Source: QUBU01 sp014337915 (GTDB lineage: Bacteria; Pseudomonadota; Gammaproteobacteria; Steroidobacterales; GCA-2729495). Taken from it: DNA of 64,000 nucleotides. Below are positions 25,093 through 35,410 of this stretch, one piece after another. A program made the translations under genes and the position numbers. Under the pieces are notes generated by a model. It did no database searches. It was given only the letters and a program-made list of their open reading frames with translations, and was not told the DNA's origin. The first letter of the stretch is position 1. The number at the start of each line of letters is the position of its first letter. The DNA is taken from positions 1 to 64,000 of the forward strand of contig SZOW01000008.1 of the NCBI GenBank assembly GCA_030263395.1. The letters run 5' to 3'.

Positions 25093-26093
25093 CACCCGGG
25101 ATCCGGCGCCGCCTGCTGCGCGCTGCCGCGGGCCTGCTGCTGGTCGCCGTGGCGGCGGTCGGCACCTTTGCCTGGGCCATCAGCCACGGCTGGTTCGAGC
25201 TGCCCATGAGCGAGATCGAGGCGCGTTACCGTCTGCCGCAGTCGCAGTTCCTCGATGTCGACGGCGTGCGGGTGCACTTCATCGCCAGCGGCAGTGGCCC
25301 GCCACTGGTGCTGCTGCATGCTTCCTGGCTGAGCCTGCGCAGTTGGGATGCGCTGGCCGAAATCCTCGATGACCGCTACCGGGTGATCCGCCTCGACCTT
25401 TCCGGGGCCGGGCTCACCGGCGACGATCCCAGCCGGCGCTACGGCATCGAGCGCAACATGGAGCTGATGGAGGGCGTGCTGGCGTACCTCGGCGTGAACC
25501 GCTTCTCGCTGGTCGGTACCTCGTCGGGTGGCATCGCGGCCTTTCGCTATGCAGCCGCGCATCCTGGGCGCATCGAGCACCTGGTCCTGATCAATTCCGC
25601 CGGGCTGCCGCGCACGCCCGCCAGCAATCCCAACAAGCCGCCGCCGACCGGCATCCTCGGCTGGTTCCAGTCGCGCTGGCGGCCCTGCTCATACTGGGAG
25701 CGCTCGCTGGGGGCAAATTTCGTGCTGCCGCACCGGCCGTCGCCGGAGCTGGTGCAGATGACCTGCGACATGAACCGGCGTAACGGCTGGCGTGAAATCG
25801 GCATGCTGTACCTGAAGGCATTCAGCACCGGTGACCCGCAGGCGGTGCTGGCGCGGATCCGGGCGCCGACGCTGGTGCTCTGGGGGATGGACAACCGCAC
25901 GCTGACCCACCTCGAGGCCGAGGTGTTTGCCTACTGGCTCAGTGGCACCACCGTGACGCTGCGCAAGTACCCGGGCCTCGGGCACTACGCCTACATCGAG
26001 GAGCCAGCGATGGTGGCGCGCGACCTGCTGGCATTCCTGTCCGCTGCGGAAGGGGTTTCCGCAGCGGCGGCAGACCAGCAGCCGGGACGGTAG
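25089..26093 (+). CDS. membrane-anchored alpha/beta hydrolase
   Basis: A 334-residue hydrolase with one N-terminal anchor helix (about residues 11-32). The oxyanion stretch is LLHASWLS, the nucleophile elbow GTSSGG, the acid is in WGMDNRT and the histidine in GLGHYAYIEEP. The last matches the C-C hydrolase/haloperoxidase-like group. It shares an operon with the upstream hydrolase (ATGA overlap). Substrate is unknown; an ester or lactone is plausible. Confidence 0.85.
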   Translation: MTPGIRRRLLRAAAGLLLVAVAAVGTFAWAISHGWFELPMSEIEARYRLPQSQFLDVDGVRVHFIASGSGPPLVLLHASWLSLRSWDALAEILDDRYRVIRLDLSGAGLTGDDPSRRYGIERNMELMEGVLAYLGVNRFSLVGTSSGGIAAFRYAAAHPGRIEHLVLINSAGLPRTPASNPNKPPPTGILGWFQSRWRPCSYWERSLGANFVLPHRPSPELVQMTCDMNRRNGWREIGMLYLKAFSTGDPQAVLARIRAPTLVLWGMDNRTLTHLEAEVFAYWLSGTTVTLRKYPGLGHYAYIEEPAMVARDLLAFLSAAEGVSAAAADQQPGR

Positions 26094-26102
26094 GACGGCA
26101 GC

Positions 26103-27083
26103 TCAGCGGGCCGCCGCGCGGCGCCGCAGGCGCGGCGCACAGGCCAGTACGGCTGCCGCTGCCAGCCAGCCGGCTGCCGGCAGCGGTATGGCTGGCACAC
26201 CATCCAGGCTTGAGAAATACACCGTCGTATCGAGGGCCGGGTCGGAGGTGTCGGCGACGATGAAGCGCAGTGTGTTGCCGGAGGCATTCACCGCGCCGCT
26301 GAAGGTGAGCAGAGGATTGCCTCCCGGCGCCAGCACTGCATCGAGTTCGGTACCTCCGATGTCAGCCATGTCGGGGTGGCGGATGTTCACCGGCAGGCCA
26401 CCGGTCATGGCGATGTTGCTGCCATTGAGGAACATGCCAAAGCCGTCGATGTAGGCCGACTCGACATATTCGATCCATTCCTCGGAACCGAACACCACGT
26501 TGAAGGCCACACGGTCGAAGCCAGGCTGCATGTCGAACTGGATGATCAGTTCAGTGACGTCGAAGTGGTCGAAGGTGTTGTCCGGCGGGTCGAGGTCCGG
26601 CCGGTCGGTGATGGGATCGAGCAGGTCCTCCTGCTCGCCGGTTGCGGGAACGCCCAACGCCGGATTGCTGAGGTCGGGCGGATATACCCCGCCGTAGACC
26701 CAGGTGTTGTTTTCTACATTACTCGGACCATCGCCATATCCCGTGGCCAGAGTGCCCTCCGGGTCCAGTCCCACGGTGGAGACGCTGCCGGTGCTGAGTA
26801 CCACGCCGGCGCCGATGCCGTAGGTGCCACTCGCATTGCTGTAGGTGCCCGATGACAGAATTTCGAGGGATGGGCCGTCCGGAATGGCGAAGCTATCCCG
26901 GTTGCCGTTGAGGGTCACGCTGGTGACGACGATGCCCGAGTCGCCGCCGCCGAGCAGGGCATTGATGAGGTTCTGGGTGTTCTGCGTGGCGGTGACGACG
27001 ATGGCATGGGCTGGCGTCGCGGCCAGGCTGCTTGCGCAGATGACGGCGGCGGCAATGCGAAGGACCGGAGCGAGGGTATTCAT
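26103..27083 (-). CDS. choice-of-anchor L domain protein with CTERM-type sorting signal
   Basis: A 326-residue secreted protein. A signal peptide (about 1-27) precedes a choice-of-anchor L domain recognised from FDRVAFNVVFGSEEWIEYV and the F-x-D-GFGMFLNG region. The C-terminus has a VPxPAAGW-like motif (IPLPAAGWL), a hydrophobic helix and an Arg-rich end (RLRRRAAAR), the layout of the VPLPA/PEP-CTERM exosortase sorting signal. It is likely exported and anchored or released by an exosortase encoded elsewhere. A surface or extracellular matrix role is inferred. It converges with the hydrolase operon. Confidence 0.8.
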   Translation of the reverse strand: MNTLAPVLRIAAAVICASSLAATPAHAIVVTATQNTQNLINALLGGGDSGIVVTSVTLNGNRDSFAIPDGPSLEILSSGTYSNASGTYGIGAGVVLSTGSVSTVGLDPEGTLATGYGDGPSNVENNTWVYGGVYPPDLSNPALGVPATGEQEDLLDPITDRPDLDPPDNTFDHFDVTELIIQFDMQPGFDRVAFNVVFGSEEWIEYVESAYIDGFGMFLNGSNIAMTGGLPVNIRHPDMADIGGTELDAVLAPGGNPLLTFSGAVNASGNTLRFIVADTSDPALDTTVYFSSLDGVPAIPLPAAGWLAAAAVLACAPRLRRRAAAR

Positions 27084-27371
27084 TGTTGTTCTCCCGCGCG
27101 AAGCCCGGACATGCTGTCCGGGCGGTCAGTGGCATTGACTCTATTCCTGCACCGCAGCCCGGTAAAGCGGTTCGCTGTTCTGGGTGCGAACAGATCTATA
27201 AGTCGCGTATAAGCCATTGAGTGGCTGGCATTCATGCAGCCCCGTCGGATTCCAAGGATATGCCGGCCCCCGTGCCTTGGGACACGAGGGCGCGCTGCTG
27301 TCCCACGGGCCGGGGGGGGGGCTGCGGTGTAGAATCCCGGCATCCATCGGCTTTTCTGGCAGGGCGCCGCG

Positions 27372-28067
27372 ATGCGGTCCTTACACATCGAGAGGCACCG
27401 CGCGGACCGCATTGGCTGGCTGCGCGCTGCGGTGCTCGGTGCCAATGACGGCCTGGTCTCGGTGGCAAGCCTGGTGGTTGGCGTCGCTGCCGGCGGGGCC
27501 GAGCCCGCGACCGTCCTGCTGGCGGGCATGGCCGGCCTGGCCGCCGGTGCCATGTCCATGGCCGCGGGCGAGTACGTGTCCGTCAGGTCGCAGGCCGACA
27601 CCGAGCATGCCGACCTCGAGCGCGAACGCCGCGAACTGATCGAGGACCCGGCGCATGAACTCGACGAACTCACCGAGATCTACGTGAGCAGGGGACTCGA
27701 TGAGCCCCTGGCGCGGCAGGTGGCCGAGCGGTTCACCGCCGTCGATGCGCTGGGCGCGCATGCCCGTGACGAGCTGGGCATCACCGACACCCTGCGTGCC
27801 CGGCCGGCACAGGCCGCGCTCGCTTCCGCGCTGGCCTTTGCGCTGGGAGCGCTGCTGCCCGTGCTCGCGGCCGTGCTGGCGCCGACGGCCAGGGCCGGGA
27901 TCGTCATCGTGGTGACCACACTGGCGGCGCTGTTGTTGCTGGGCGCCACCGCGGCCTGGGCAGGTGGCGCGGCACCGCTGCGCGGTGCGCTGCGCGTGAC
28001 GTTCTGGGGTGCCATTGCCATGGCATTGACCGCGGGAGTCGGACGGCTGTTCGACATCGTCGCCTGA
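27372..28067 (+). CDS. VIT1/CCC1 family transporter (Fe2+/Mn2+)
   Basis: A 231-residue membrane protein of the vacuolar iron transporter family. The N-terminal helix pair contains LGANDGLVSVASLVVGVAAG and AGAMSMAAGEYVSVRSQADTE, the family hallmark. A cytoplasmic domain of about 70 residues and three C-terminal helices follow. Bacterial members export or sequester ferrous iron or manganese. The gene has a poly-G tract (10 G at 27312-27321) in its upstream region. It sits before the pentose-phosphate genes without an obvious functional link. Confidence 0.88.
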   Translation: MRSLHIERHRADRIGWLRAAVLGANDGLVSVASLVVGVAAGGAEPATVLLAGMAGLAAGAMSMAAGEYVSVRSQADTEHADLERERRELIEDPAHELDELTEIYVSRGLDEPLARQVAERFTAVDALGAHARDELGITDTLRARPAQAALASALAFALGALLPVLAAVLAPTARAGIVIVVTTLAALLLLGATAAWAGGAAPLRGALRVTFWGAIAMALTAGVGRLFDIVA

Positions 28068-28084
28068 CACTGGAAAGAGCCGGA

Positions 28085-29073
<989 letters not shown>

Positions 29074-29077
<4 letters not shown>

Positions 29078-30474
29078 CCGCGCCGCGCAGTGACGCGCTG
29101 GTTCTGCTCGGCGCCACCGGCGACCTGGCGCATCGCAAGATCTATCCGGCACTCAAGGGGCTGGTGCGGCGCGCTGCGCTCGATGTGCCGATCGTGGGCG
29201 TGTCACGCTCGGGCTGGAACCTTGAGCAGTTCCGCGAGCGGGTCCGCGACAGCCTGGTGCAGCGCACCGGAGAGGCCGATTCGCCCGAGGCCACGAAGCT
29301 GCTCTCGCTGCTGCGCTATGTGGATGGCGACTACAACGATGCCGCGACCTTCTCCCGGGTGCGCGACAGCCTGGCTGGTGCGCAGCGGCCGCTGTTCTAC
29401 CTGGCGATCCCGCCCAGCCTGTTCGGCCCGGTGGTGAAGTTCCTCGGTTCGAGCGGTTGCGCGGCCGGTGCGCGCGTGGTGGTGGAAAAGCCTTTCGGGC
29501 GCGACCTGGCCAGCGCCCGTGACCTCAACCGCACGCTGCGCGAAGTGTTCCCGGAGAGTTCCATATTCCGCATCGACCACTTCCTCGGCAAGGAGCCGGT
29601 GCAGAACCTGCTGTATTTCCGCTTCGCGAACTCCTTCCTCGAGCCGATCTGGAACCGCAACTACGTCGAGAGCGTGCAGATCACCATGGCGGAGACGCTC
29701 GGCATGGAAGGCCGCGGCCGCTTCTATGACGAAGTCGGCGCGATCCGCGATGTGGTGCAGAACCACCTGCTGGAGGTCGTGGCGAGCCTGGCGATGGATC
29801 CGCCGGTGGGCTACTGGGGTGAGGCGCAGCGCGACGAGCGCATCAAGGTGCTGCGTGCCATTAGCCCGTTCACCGGGCAGAGCCTGGTGCGCGGGCAGTT
29901 CCGCGGCTACCGCGAGGAGCAGGGCGTGGCGCCGGACTCCGAGGTCGAGACCTTCGCGGCCATGCAGCTGCATCTGAATTCCTGGCGCTGGCAGGGCGTG
30001 CCATTCTTCATCCGCGCCGGGAAGCGCCTGCCGGTGACGGCAACCGAGGTGATGGTGATCCTCAAGGCGCCGCCGCAGCAGGTGTTCGACGAGCCGGTGC
30101 CGCCGCAGTCGAACTACTTCCGCTTCCGGCTCGGCCCGGACAAGGTGGCCATAGCCGCCGGGGCCCGCGCCAAGGCGCCGGGTGAGCGCATGGCGGGCGA
30201 GGAGGTGGAACTCTATGTCTGCAATTCCTCGCCGGAGGCCCGCGAGGCCTACGAGCGGCTGATTGGCGACGCCATGGCGGGGGATGCCACGCTGTTCGCG
30301 CGCGAGGATGGTGTCGAGGCCGCCTGGGCCATCGTCGATCCCATTGTCAACTATGAAGGTGCGGTCTATCGCTACGAGCCGGGAACCTGGGGACCGCGCG
30401 AAGCCGATCGCATGGTGGCACCCTACGGCGGCTGGTACGACCCGCCGGCGGACGGCAGCGGGCCGCGCGGCTGA
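29074..30474 (+). CDS. zwf: glucose-6-phosphate 1-dehydrogenase
   Basis: A 466-residue glucose-6-phosphate dehydrogenase. The N-terminal Rossmann motif is LLGATGDLAHRKIYP and the substrate site RIDHFLGKEPVQN contains the catalytic His. It produces 6-phosphogluconolactone and NAD(P)H, giving reducing power for oxygenases and biosynthesis. It is coupled to gnd upstream (ATGA overlap) and pgl 8 bp downstream. Confidence 0.96.
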
Positions 30475-30482
30475 GCGGGACC

Positions 30483-31184
30483 ATGCAGATCGTCGTCGAA
30501 CCGTCGCCCGATGCAGCGGCTGGTGCCGCCGCCGCGCATATGGCGCAGATCCTGGCGCGGTCGATCGCGGCGCGTGGCCGCGCCACGCTGGCGCTCAGCG
30601 GTGGCGCCACTGCGATGCCGTTGCTGGCCGCGTTGCTGCGCCAGGCCATCGACTGGACCCACGTGGCGGTGTTCCAGGTCGATGAGCGCATCGCGGCCGA
30701 TGGTGATGCGGCGCGCAACCTCACCGCCCTGCAATGCATGCTGGTGGCCAGTGGGCCACTGCCCGCAGCAAACCTCCATCCCATGCCCGTTACGACTGGC
30801 GAGCCGCAAGCCGCGGCCGACAGCTACGCGGAACAGCTGCGGGCGCTTGTCGGCAGTCCGCCGGTATTCGACCTGGTCCACCTCGGTCTCGGGACCGATG
30901 GGCATACGGCTTCGTTGTTCCCGGGAGATGCGGCCCTGCAGGTGACGGATCGCGATGTCACGCTGGCTGGCAATCATGCCGGCTACCCGCGCATGACCCT
31001 GACCCTGCCGGTGATCAATGCGGCCCGCGCAAGGGCCTGGCTGGTCGTGGGTTCCACCAAGGCGGCCATGCTGGCGAACCTCGAGCGCGGTGCCACCGGA
31101 TTGCCGTGCACGCTGGTCGCGCGCGATGCCACGATCATCTTCGCCGATGCGGCAGCGCGGCCGCTCAGGCCAGCAGGTCGATGA
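30483..31184 (+). CDS. pgl: 6-phosphogluconolactonase
   Basis: A 233-residue DevB-type lactonase. LALSGGATAMPLLAAL and FQVDERIA-x2-DGDAARN are the substrate-binding blocks, and LGLGTDGHTASLFPG is the family signature. It hydrolyses 6-phosphogluconolactone between zwf and gnd steps. Its last 20 bases overlap the convergent small gene at 31165-31401. Confidence 0.94.
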   Translation: MQIVVEPSPDAAAGAAAAHMAQILARSIAARGRATLALSGGATAMPLLAALLRQAIDWTHVAVFQVDERIAADGDAARNLTALQCMLVASGPLPAANLHPMPVTTGEPQAAADSYAEQLRALVGSPPVFDLVHLGLGTDGHTASLFPGDAALQVTDRDVTLAGNHAGYPRMTLTLPVINAARARAWLVVGSTKAAMLANLERGATGLPCTLVARDATIIFADAAARPLRPAGR

Positions 31185-31401
31185 CGCTACCGCGCGCCTG
31201 GTCGGCGCGCTTCACGGCATTGGCATTGGCTTCGGCAGCCAGCTCGGCCTGGCGGCTGCGCACCATGGCGCCATTGAGATCGGCGGCGGCGCCATCGACG
31301 GTGGCATGGGCAACGGTCCTGGCCTGCTGGCGCAGCTCGGCGAGGGAACGGCGCATCCCGGCCATGCCGATGGAATAAGTGGCGAAGATTGCATCCGCCA
31401 T
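31165..31401 (-). CDS. small helical protein, unknown
   Basis: A 78-residue, Ala-rich helical protein without signal or membrane segment. The start at 31401 is chosen for GGAGGG upstream. The N-terminus (MADAIFATYSIGMAGM) and the end (AEANANAVKRADQ) vaguely resemble flagellar rod or hook terminal helices, but I would not assign this. Its 3' end overlaps pgl by 20 bp in convergent orientation. Confidence 0.6.
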   Translation of the reverse strand: MADAIFATYSIGMAGMRRSLAELRQQARTVAHATVDGAAADLNGAMVRSRQAELAAEANANAVKRADQARGSVIDLLA

Positions 31402-31563
31402 CGCAGCCCTCCACACAACGACACCAGCAATGATAGGGATCACCATCGTGCGGCGCCGCTGCGACCGGACATAAACGCGGACCCGCGCGGCATTATCGGC
31501 AGAGATTTTCCGGGCCGGCTGCAGTGCCCCGGGCGGGGGACATAATGCGCCCGGCGGCGGCGC

Positions 31564-32478
31564 TCAGACCTGACGGCGTTGTGGCAGGAAAATGGTGATG
31601 ACGAACAGCGCGGCGAAAATGCCGAGGACGGCCAGCATCGCCCGCGGGTAGTCGAAGGGGTGCAGCCAGACTTCTTCGTAGAGGCCGTACTTCGGCAAGG
31701 ACTCGCCGAAGGTCATCCACAGGATCGCCTTGGTGGGAATCGCGTAGCGGATGGCCGCCATGACGCGGGTGAACTTCAGCAGCCGCCACAGCAGGTAGAG
31801 GCCCCAGACACCGAGCCCACCCACGATGACATAGCTGGCGGGATTGTCATAGCCGATGAAGCGCGGATCGGCGAGGAACAGCGCGGCGCCGTAGCAGAAC
31901 CAGGTGACATACACCGTCTCGATGAAGGTGATGCGGCAGAAATTGCGGCCCTGCGCCGAGTCGGGCCGGCCCAGCTCGATGCGCAGCAGGCGCTGCAGCC
32001 ACAGGAAGGCGTTGCAACGGGTATCGCGGTTCAGCGCGAAGAACAGCAGGGTGACGATGCAGATGCCGATCGAGCCCTGGATGAACAGCAGGTTGCTCGG
32101 CCAGCGGGTTTCATCCGCCAGCACCGGCATCGGCAGGCCGAGCGAGACCTCGTTGAAGCGAAAGGCATAGGACGCCCAGCCGGTCCAGGCCAGCATGCCG
32201 GTGGCGAAGCCGATCAGCGTCCCGGCGACTTCCGAGCGCTGGCGGATGCCATAAACCAGCAGCGCCAGTGCCAGCAGGCCCATGGGCAGGTATACCAGGG
32301 CGGGATCGACGAATTCGGTGAGGCGCCGGGCCACCATCGACAGGCTGTGCGTCAGCGGCAGCGCCAGCATCACCACCACCAGCGCCACCAGGCCCACCAG
32401 TGGTGGCCGGTAGAGGCGGGCCATTGTGCCGCGTTGCGCCAGCATGTCCGATGATCGTCCTGATGTCGCTGCGTTCAT
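31564..32478 (-). CDS. conserved polytopic membrane protein, unknown
   Basis: A 304-residue protein with seven or so membrane helices and a middle region of alternating charged loops (RDTRCNAFLWLQRLL). No family or motif is recognised. A GGAGG sits in front of the ATG at 32478. Neighbours are housekeeping genes on the other strand, so context gives no function. Confidence 0.8.
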   Translation of the reverse strand: MNAATSGRSSDMLAQRGTMARLYRPPLVGLVALVVVMLALPLTHSLSMVARRLTEFVDPALVYLPMGLLALALLVYGIRQRSEVAGTLIGFATGMLAWTGWASYAFRFNEVSLGLPMPVLADETRWPSNLLFIQGSIGICIVTLLFFALNRDTRCNAFLWLQRLLRIELGRPDSAQGRNFCRITFIETVYVTWFCYGAALFLADPRFIGYDNPASYVIVGGLGVWGLYLLWRLLKFTRVMAAIRYAIPTKAILWMTFGESLPKYGLYEEVWLHPFDYPRAMLAVLGIFAALFVITIFLPQRRQV

Positions 32479-32584
32479 TCCCGTTCCTCCCTGGACTGGT
32501 TGATACACTGGACCTCGCGCTGGCGTCAATCTCCCATAGCCATTGCTGCCGGCGGTGGTCCGCAAGTACGCTGGCGGCCAGCGC

Positions 32585-32950
32585 ATGAAGCCGAAGCCAG
32601 CAACCTTCCGCGGTGTGGTCTACTCGACCGGCCAGGGGCGCATCTGCCCGGCCTGCGGCCACCCGCTGGCGCAATGCGCCTGCCGGTCGGGCGCACCACG
32701 ATCGGTCGGCGACGGCGTGGTGCGCGTTTCGCGCCAGACACAGGGCCGCAAGGGCAAGGGTGTCACGGTCATCACCGGCGTACCGCTCGATGCGGCCGGA
32801 CTCCAGGCCCTCGCCACGGAACTGAAGAAGCGCTGCGGCTCGGGCGGCACGCTGAAGGAGGGCGTCATCGAGATCCAGGGCGACCACCGCGACCTGCTGG
32901 TGCCACTGCTGGCGCAACGTGGTTGGACGGTGAAGCGTGCGGGAGGTTAG
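32585..32950 (+). CDS. yciH: SUI1/YciH family translation factor
   Basis: A 121-residue homologue of eukaryotic initiation factor eIF1. The N-terminus has a small zinc-ribbon-like CPACG and CACR, followed by the SUI1 domain (GRKGKGVTVITGV, CGSGGTLKEGVIEIQGDHRD). YciH influences start-codon fidelity in bacteria and is not essential. It is 9 bp upstream of the holin-like gene and may be co-transcribed with it. Confidence 0.92.
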   Translation: MKPKPATFRGVVYSTGQGRICPACGHPLAQCACRSGAPRSVGDGVVRVSRQTQGRKGKGVTVITGVPLDAAGLQALATELKKRCGSGGTLKEGVIEIQGDHRDLLVPLLAQRGWTVKRAGG

Positions 32951-32959
32951 CATCCGTCC

Positions 32960-33334
32960 ATGACGTATTTCTTCCTGCGCGCCGCCATTGCCTCGCTGGG
33001 CCTGTGGCTGGCCAGCAGCCTGCTGTCCGGGCTGCACTTCGACAGCGGCGGCTGGCTGATCCTCGCCGCCATCCTGCTCGGCATCGTCAATGGCCTGGTC
33101 CGGCCGCTGGTGCTGATCCTCACGCTGCCGATCACCATCGTCACGCTCGGACTGTTCCTGCTGGTGGTCAACGGCATCATGCTGGCGCTGGTTGCCGCCA
33201 TGCTGCCCGGCTTCGGCATCACCGGCTTCTGGGATGCGGTCTGGGGCGCGCTCATCGTCAGCATCGTCAGCGGCATCGGCTCGGCCGTCTTCGGGCCGCG
33301 CGGTGGTATCCAGGTCACGATAAACCGCCGATGA
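32960..33334 (+). CDS. phage holin family membrane protein (YvlD-like)
   Basis: A 124-residue membrane protein with four helices: the first near residues 5-22, then 30-50, 52-80 and a last one about 90-112. LLGIVNGLVRPLVLILTLPITIVTLGLF is diagnostic of the YvlD/phage_holin_4_2 family. Despite the name the proteins are chromosomal and of unknown function, sometimes linked to envelope stress. No prophage genes are nearby. Confidence 0.88.
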   Translation: MTYFFLRAAIASLGLWLASSLLSGLHFDSGGWLILAAILLGIVNGLVRPLVLILTLPITIVTLGLFLLVVNGIMLALVAAMLPGFGITGFWDAVWGALIVSIVSGIGSAVFGPRGGIQVTINRR

Positions 33335-33415
33335 AGGGACCGCGCAAGCTTGCTTTCGGTGCAGCTTGCTGGGATCGTTGGCGGCCATGCTGCCGGTGAA
33401 ACCCAGGGAGATTCC

Positions 33416-33709
33416 GTGGCTGCGCCCTCCGTCCTCAGCCTGACCAGCCAGTACTGGAAGCTCGTCGTCGGCGTCGCCGGGCTGCTCGTCGGCAGCATCA
33501 CGCCATTGTTCGAGGCCAGCGGCATGTCCTGGACCGTTGGCACCATCGTCGCCTGCGTCGGCTATGCCTTCACGCTGCTCGCCGTGCGTTGCCCGAATTG
33601 TGGCAGTCGCTGGTTCTGGCAGGCGGCACTCGATGCCAGCGTCTACGCGCCGTTGTTCAAGGGCACGGCCTGTCCGGCCTGCAAGCGCGATTTCGCCGGC
33701 CCCCGCTGA
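33416..33709 (+). CDS. small membrane protein with zinc ribbon
   Basis: A 97-residue protein with two hydrophobic helices (about 15-33 and 42-58) followed by a C-terminal zinc ribbon made of CPNCGSRW and CPACKRDF. The GTG at 33416 has GGGAG upstream. No named family fits. It may be a small sensor or an assembly protein. The neighbours are a holin-like gene and a parvulin. Confidence 0.75.
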   Translation: MAAPSVLSLTSQYWKLVVGVAGLLVGSITPLFEASGMSWTVGTIVACVGYAFTLLAVRCPNCGSRWFWQAALDASVYAPLFKGTACPACKRDFAGPR

Positions 33710-33741
33710 TTGCCGCCCGCAGCCCACCAGAGGGTTTCCAC

Positions 33742-34023
33742 ATGAAGACCGCCAGCGCCCGCCACATCCTCGTCGCCGACGAGGCCACCTGCCAGCAGCT
33801 CCGCCGGGACATCGAGGCGGGACAGGATTTCGCCGCCGTGGCCCGCGCCCGGTCGCTCTGTCCCTCGGGCAGCGAGGGTGGCGACCTCGGCAGCTTCCGG
33901 CCGGGCGAGATGGTGCCGGAATTCGACAAAGTGGTATTCAGCGCCGAAGTCGGCAAGGTCCACGGGCCGGTGAAGACGCAGTTCGGCTATCACCTCATCG
34001 AGATCACCCGCCGCAGCGACTGA
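33742..34023 (+). CDS. ppiC: parvulin-type peptidyl-prolyl isomerase
   Basis: A 93-residue stand-alone parvulin. ASARHILV at the start, SEGGDLGSFRPGEMVPEFDKVVF in the middle and TQFGYHLIEI at the end are the conserved PpiC blocks. It is a cytoplasmic enzyme that isomerises X-Pro bonds. The ATG at 33742 gives the complete domain. It ends 37 bp before an MFS transporter gene. Confidence 0.94.
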   Translation: MKTASARHILVADEATCQQLRRDIEAGQDFAAVARARSLCPSGSEGGDLGSFRPGEMVPEFDKVVFSAEVGKVHGPVKTQFGYHLIEITRRSD

Positions 34024-34060
34024 GAGGCGTGGTGGTGGCGCGAAAACTGGCCATCGCGCC

Positions 34061-35410
34061 ATGGCGCTGGAGGATCGCCTGGTAAACCGCGAGCCCAAGC
34101 CTTCGGTTGCCTGGTTCGCGCTGGCGATCCTCATGGTCGCGTATGCGCTGTCCTTCGTCGACCGGCTGATCCTTAGCCTGCTCGTCGAGCCGATCAAGCA
34201 GGACCTGCAGCTGAGCGACCTGCAGCTGAGCCTGCTGCAGGGCCTGTCCTTCGCGGTGTTCTACACGCTGGCCGGCATTCCCATCGGCCGGCTGGTCGAT
34301 GTCGGCCGGCGCACGGTGATCATCGCGGTCGGCATCGTCTCCTGGAGCCTGATGACGGCCACCTGCGGCATCGCGCACCACTACTGGCAGCTATTCCTTG
34401 CCCGTACCGGCGTCGGCCTCGGCGAGGCGGCGCTGGGCCCGGCCGCCTACTCGCTGCTCGGTGACCTGTTTGCGCCAGAACGGCGCGGCATGGCGCTCGG
34501 CATATTCTCGGCGGGGAGTTCGATCGGTGCGGGTGTGGCGCTGATCGTCGGCGGCCTCGCCATCGATGCCATTGCCGCCGCCGGTGCGCAGTCGCTGCCC
34601 TGGATCGGAGTCCTGCAGCCCTGGCAGCTGACCTTCGTCTATGTGGGCCTGCCTGGTCTGCTGGTGGCTGCGCTGGTGCTGCTGATTCCCGAGCCGCCAC
34701 GGCGCGATGACCTGAAAGCGGCGACGCGTGCTACGGCTTCCATCCCGCTCCCCGAGGTCATCGACCATTTCCGGCGGCATGCGGCGACGATCGGCCTGCA
34801 TCACCTCGCCATGGGCCTGTCGGCGATGGCGGCCTACGGCATCCTGTCCTGGGCGCCGGCGATGCTGATGCGTGTGCATGACTGGGGACCGGCCGCTGCC
34901 GGCGCGATGATCGGCAGCTGCGTCCTCGTTGCCGGCACGCTGGGCGTCATTGCCGGTGGCGTCTTCGGCGACTGGCTGTTGCGGCGCGGACGCGCGACTG
35001 GCCGGCTCGATGCCGCGATGCTGGCGATGCTGTTCGGTGCCGCGGGCGCGGCCTGGTATCCGTTGCAGTCATCGGCCCCGGCGATCGCTGCTGGCTTCAT
35101 GCTGGCCATGTTCGGCGCTTTCATGGTGATCGGCTGTGCCGGTGCGGCATTGCTCGACATCACGCCCAACCGCCTGCGCGGCCAGGCAACGGCTGTCCTG
35201 TTTTTCGTCACCAGCGTACTCGGCATCGGCCTCGGGCCGACCGCCGTCGCCCTGGTCACGGACCAGGTGTTTGGCTACCCGGAAGCGGTTGGCCAGGCCC
35301 TGGCCATCGTCCCGGGCATGGCGTTCCTGCTCGCTGGCCTGTGCTTCCTGGCGGCACGGGCCCCGTACTGCCGCAGCTGCCTGGCGACCCAGGCGTTACA
35401 GGCGCGGTGA
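34061..35410 (+). CDS. MFS transporter (spinster-like)
   Basis: A 449-residue major facilitator with 12 membrane helices. LSFVDRLILSLLVEPIKQDLQLSDLQLSLLQGLSFA and the RLVDVGRRTVI loop between helices 2 and 3 are typical of the spinster-like group that is common near lipid and aromatic catabolic genes. Substrate is unknown. Its last 15 bases overlap the convergent gene at 35396. Confidence 0.9.
   Translation: MALEDRLVNREPKPSVAWFALAILMVAYALSFVDRLILSLLVEPIKQDLQLSDLQLSLLQGLSFAVFYTLAGIPIGRLVDVGRRTVIIAVGIVSWSLMTATCGIAHHYWQLFLARTGVGLGEAALGPAAYSLLGDLFAPERRGMALGIFSAGSSIGAGVALIVGGLAIDAIAAAGAQSLPWIGVLQPWQLTFVYVGLPGLLVAALVLLIPEPPRRDDLKAATRATASIPLPEVIDHFRRHAATIGLHHLAMGLSAMAAYGILSWAPAMLMRVHDWGPAAAGAMIGSCVLVAGTLGVIAGGVFGDWLLRRGRATGRLDAAMLAMLFGAAGAAWYPLQSSAPAIAAGFMLAMFGAFMVIGCAGAALLDITPNRLRGQATAVLFFVTSVLGIGLGPTAVALVTDQVFGYPEAVGQALAIVPGMAFLLAGLCFLAARAPYCRSCLATQALQAR

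Noticed and set aside
32960..33334. Prophage holin
   Set aside because: The family name contains holin, but no phage gene, att site or lysis gene is nearby; this is a chromosomal YvlD-like protein.
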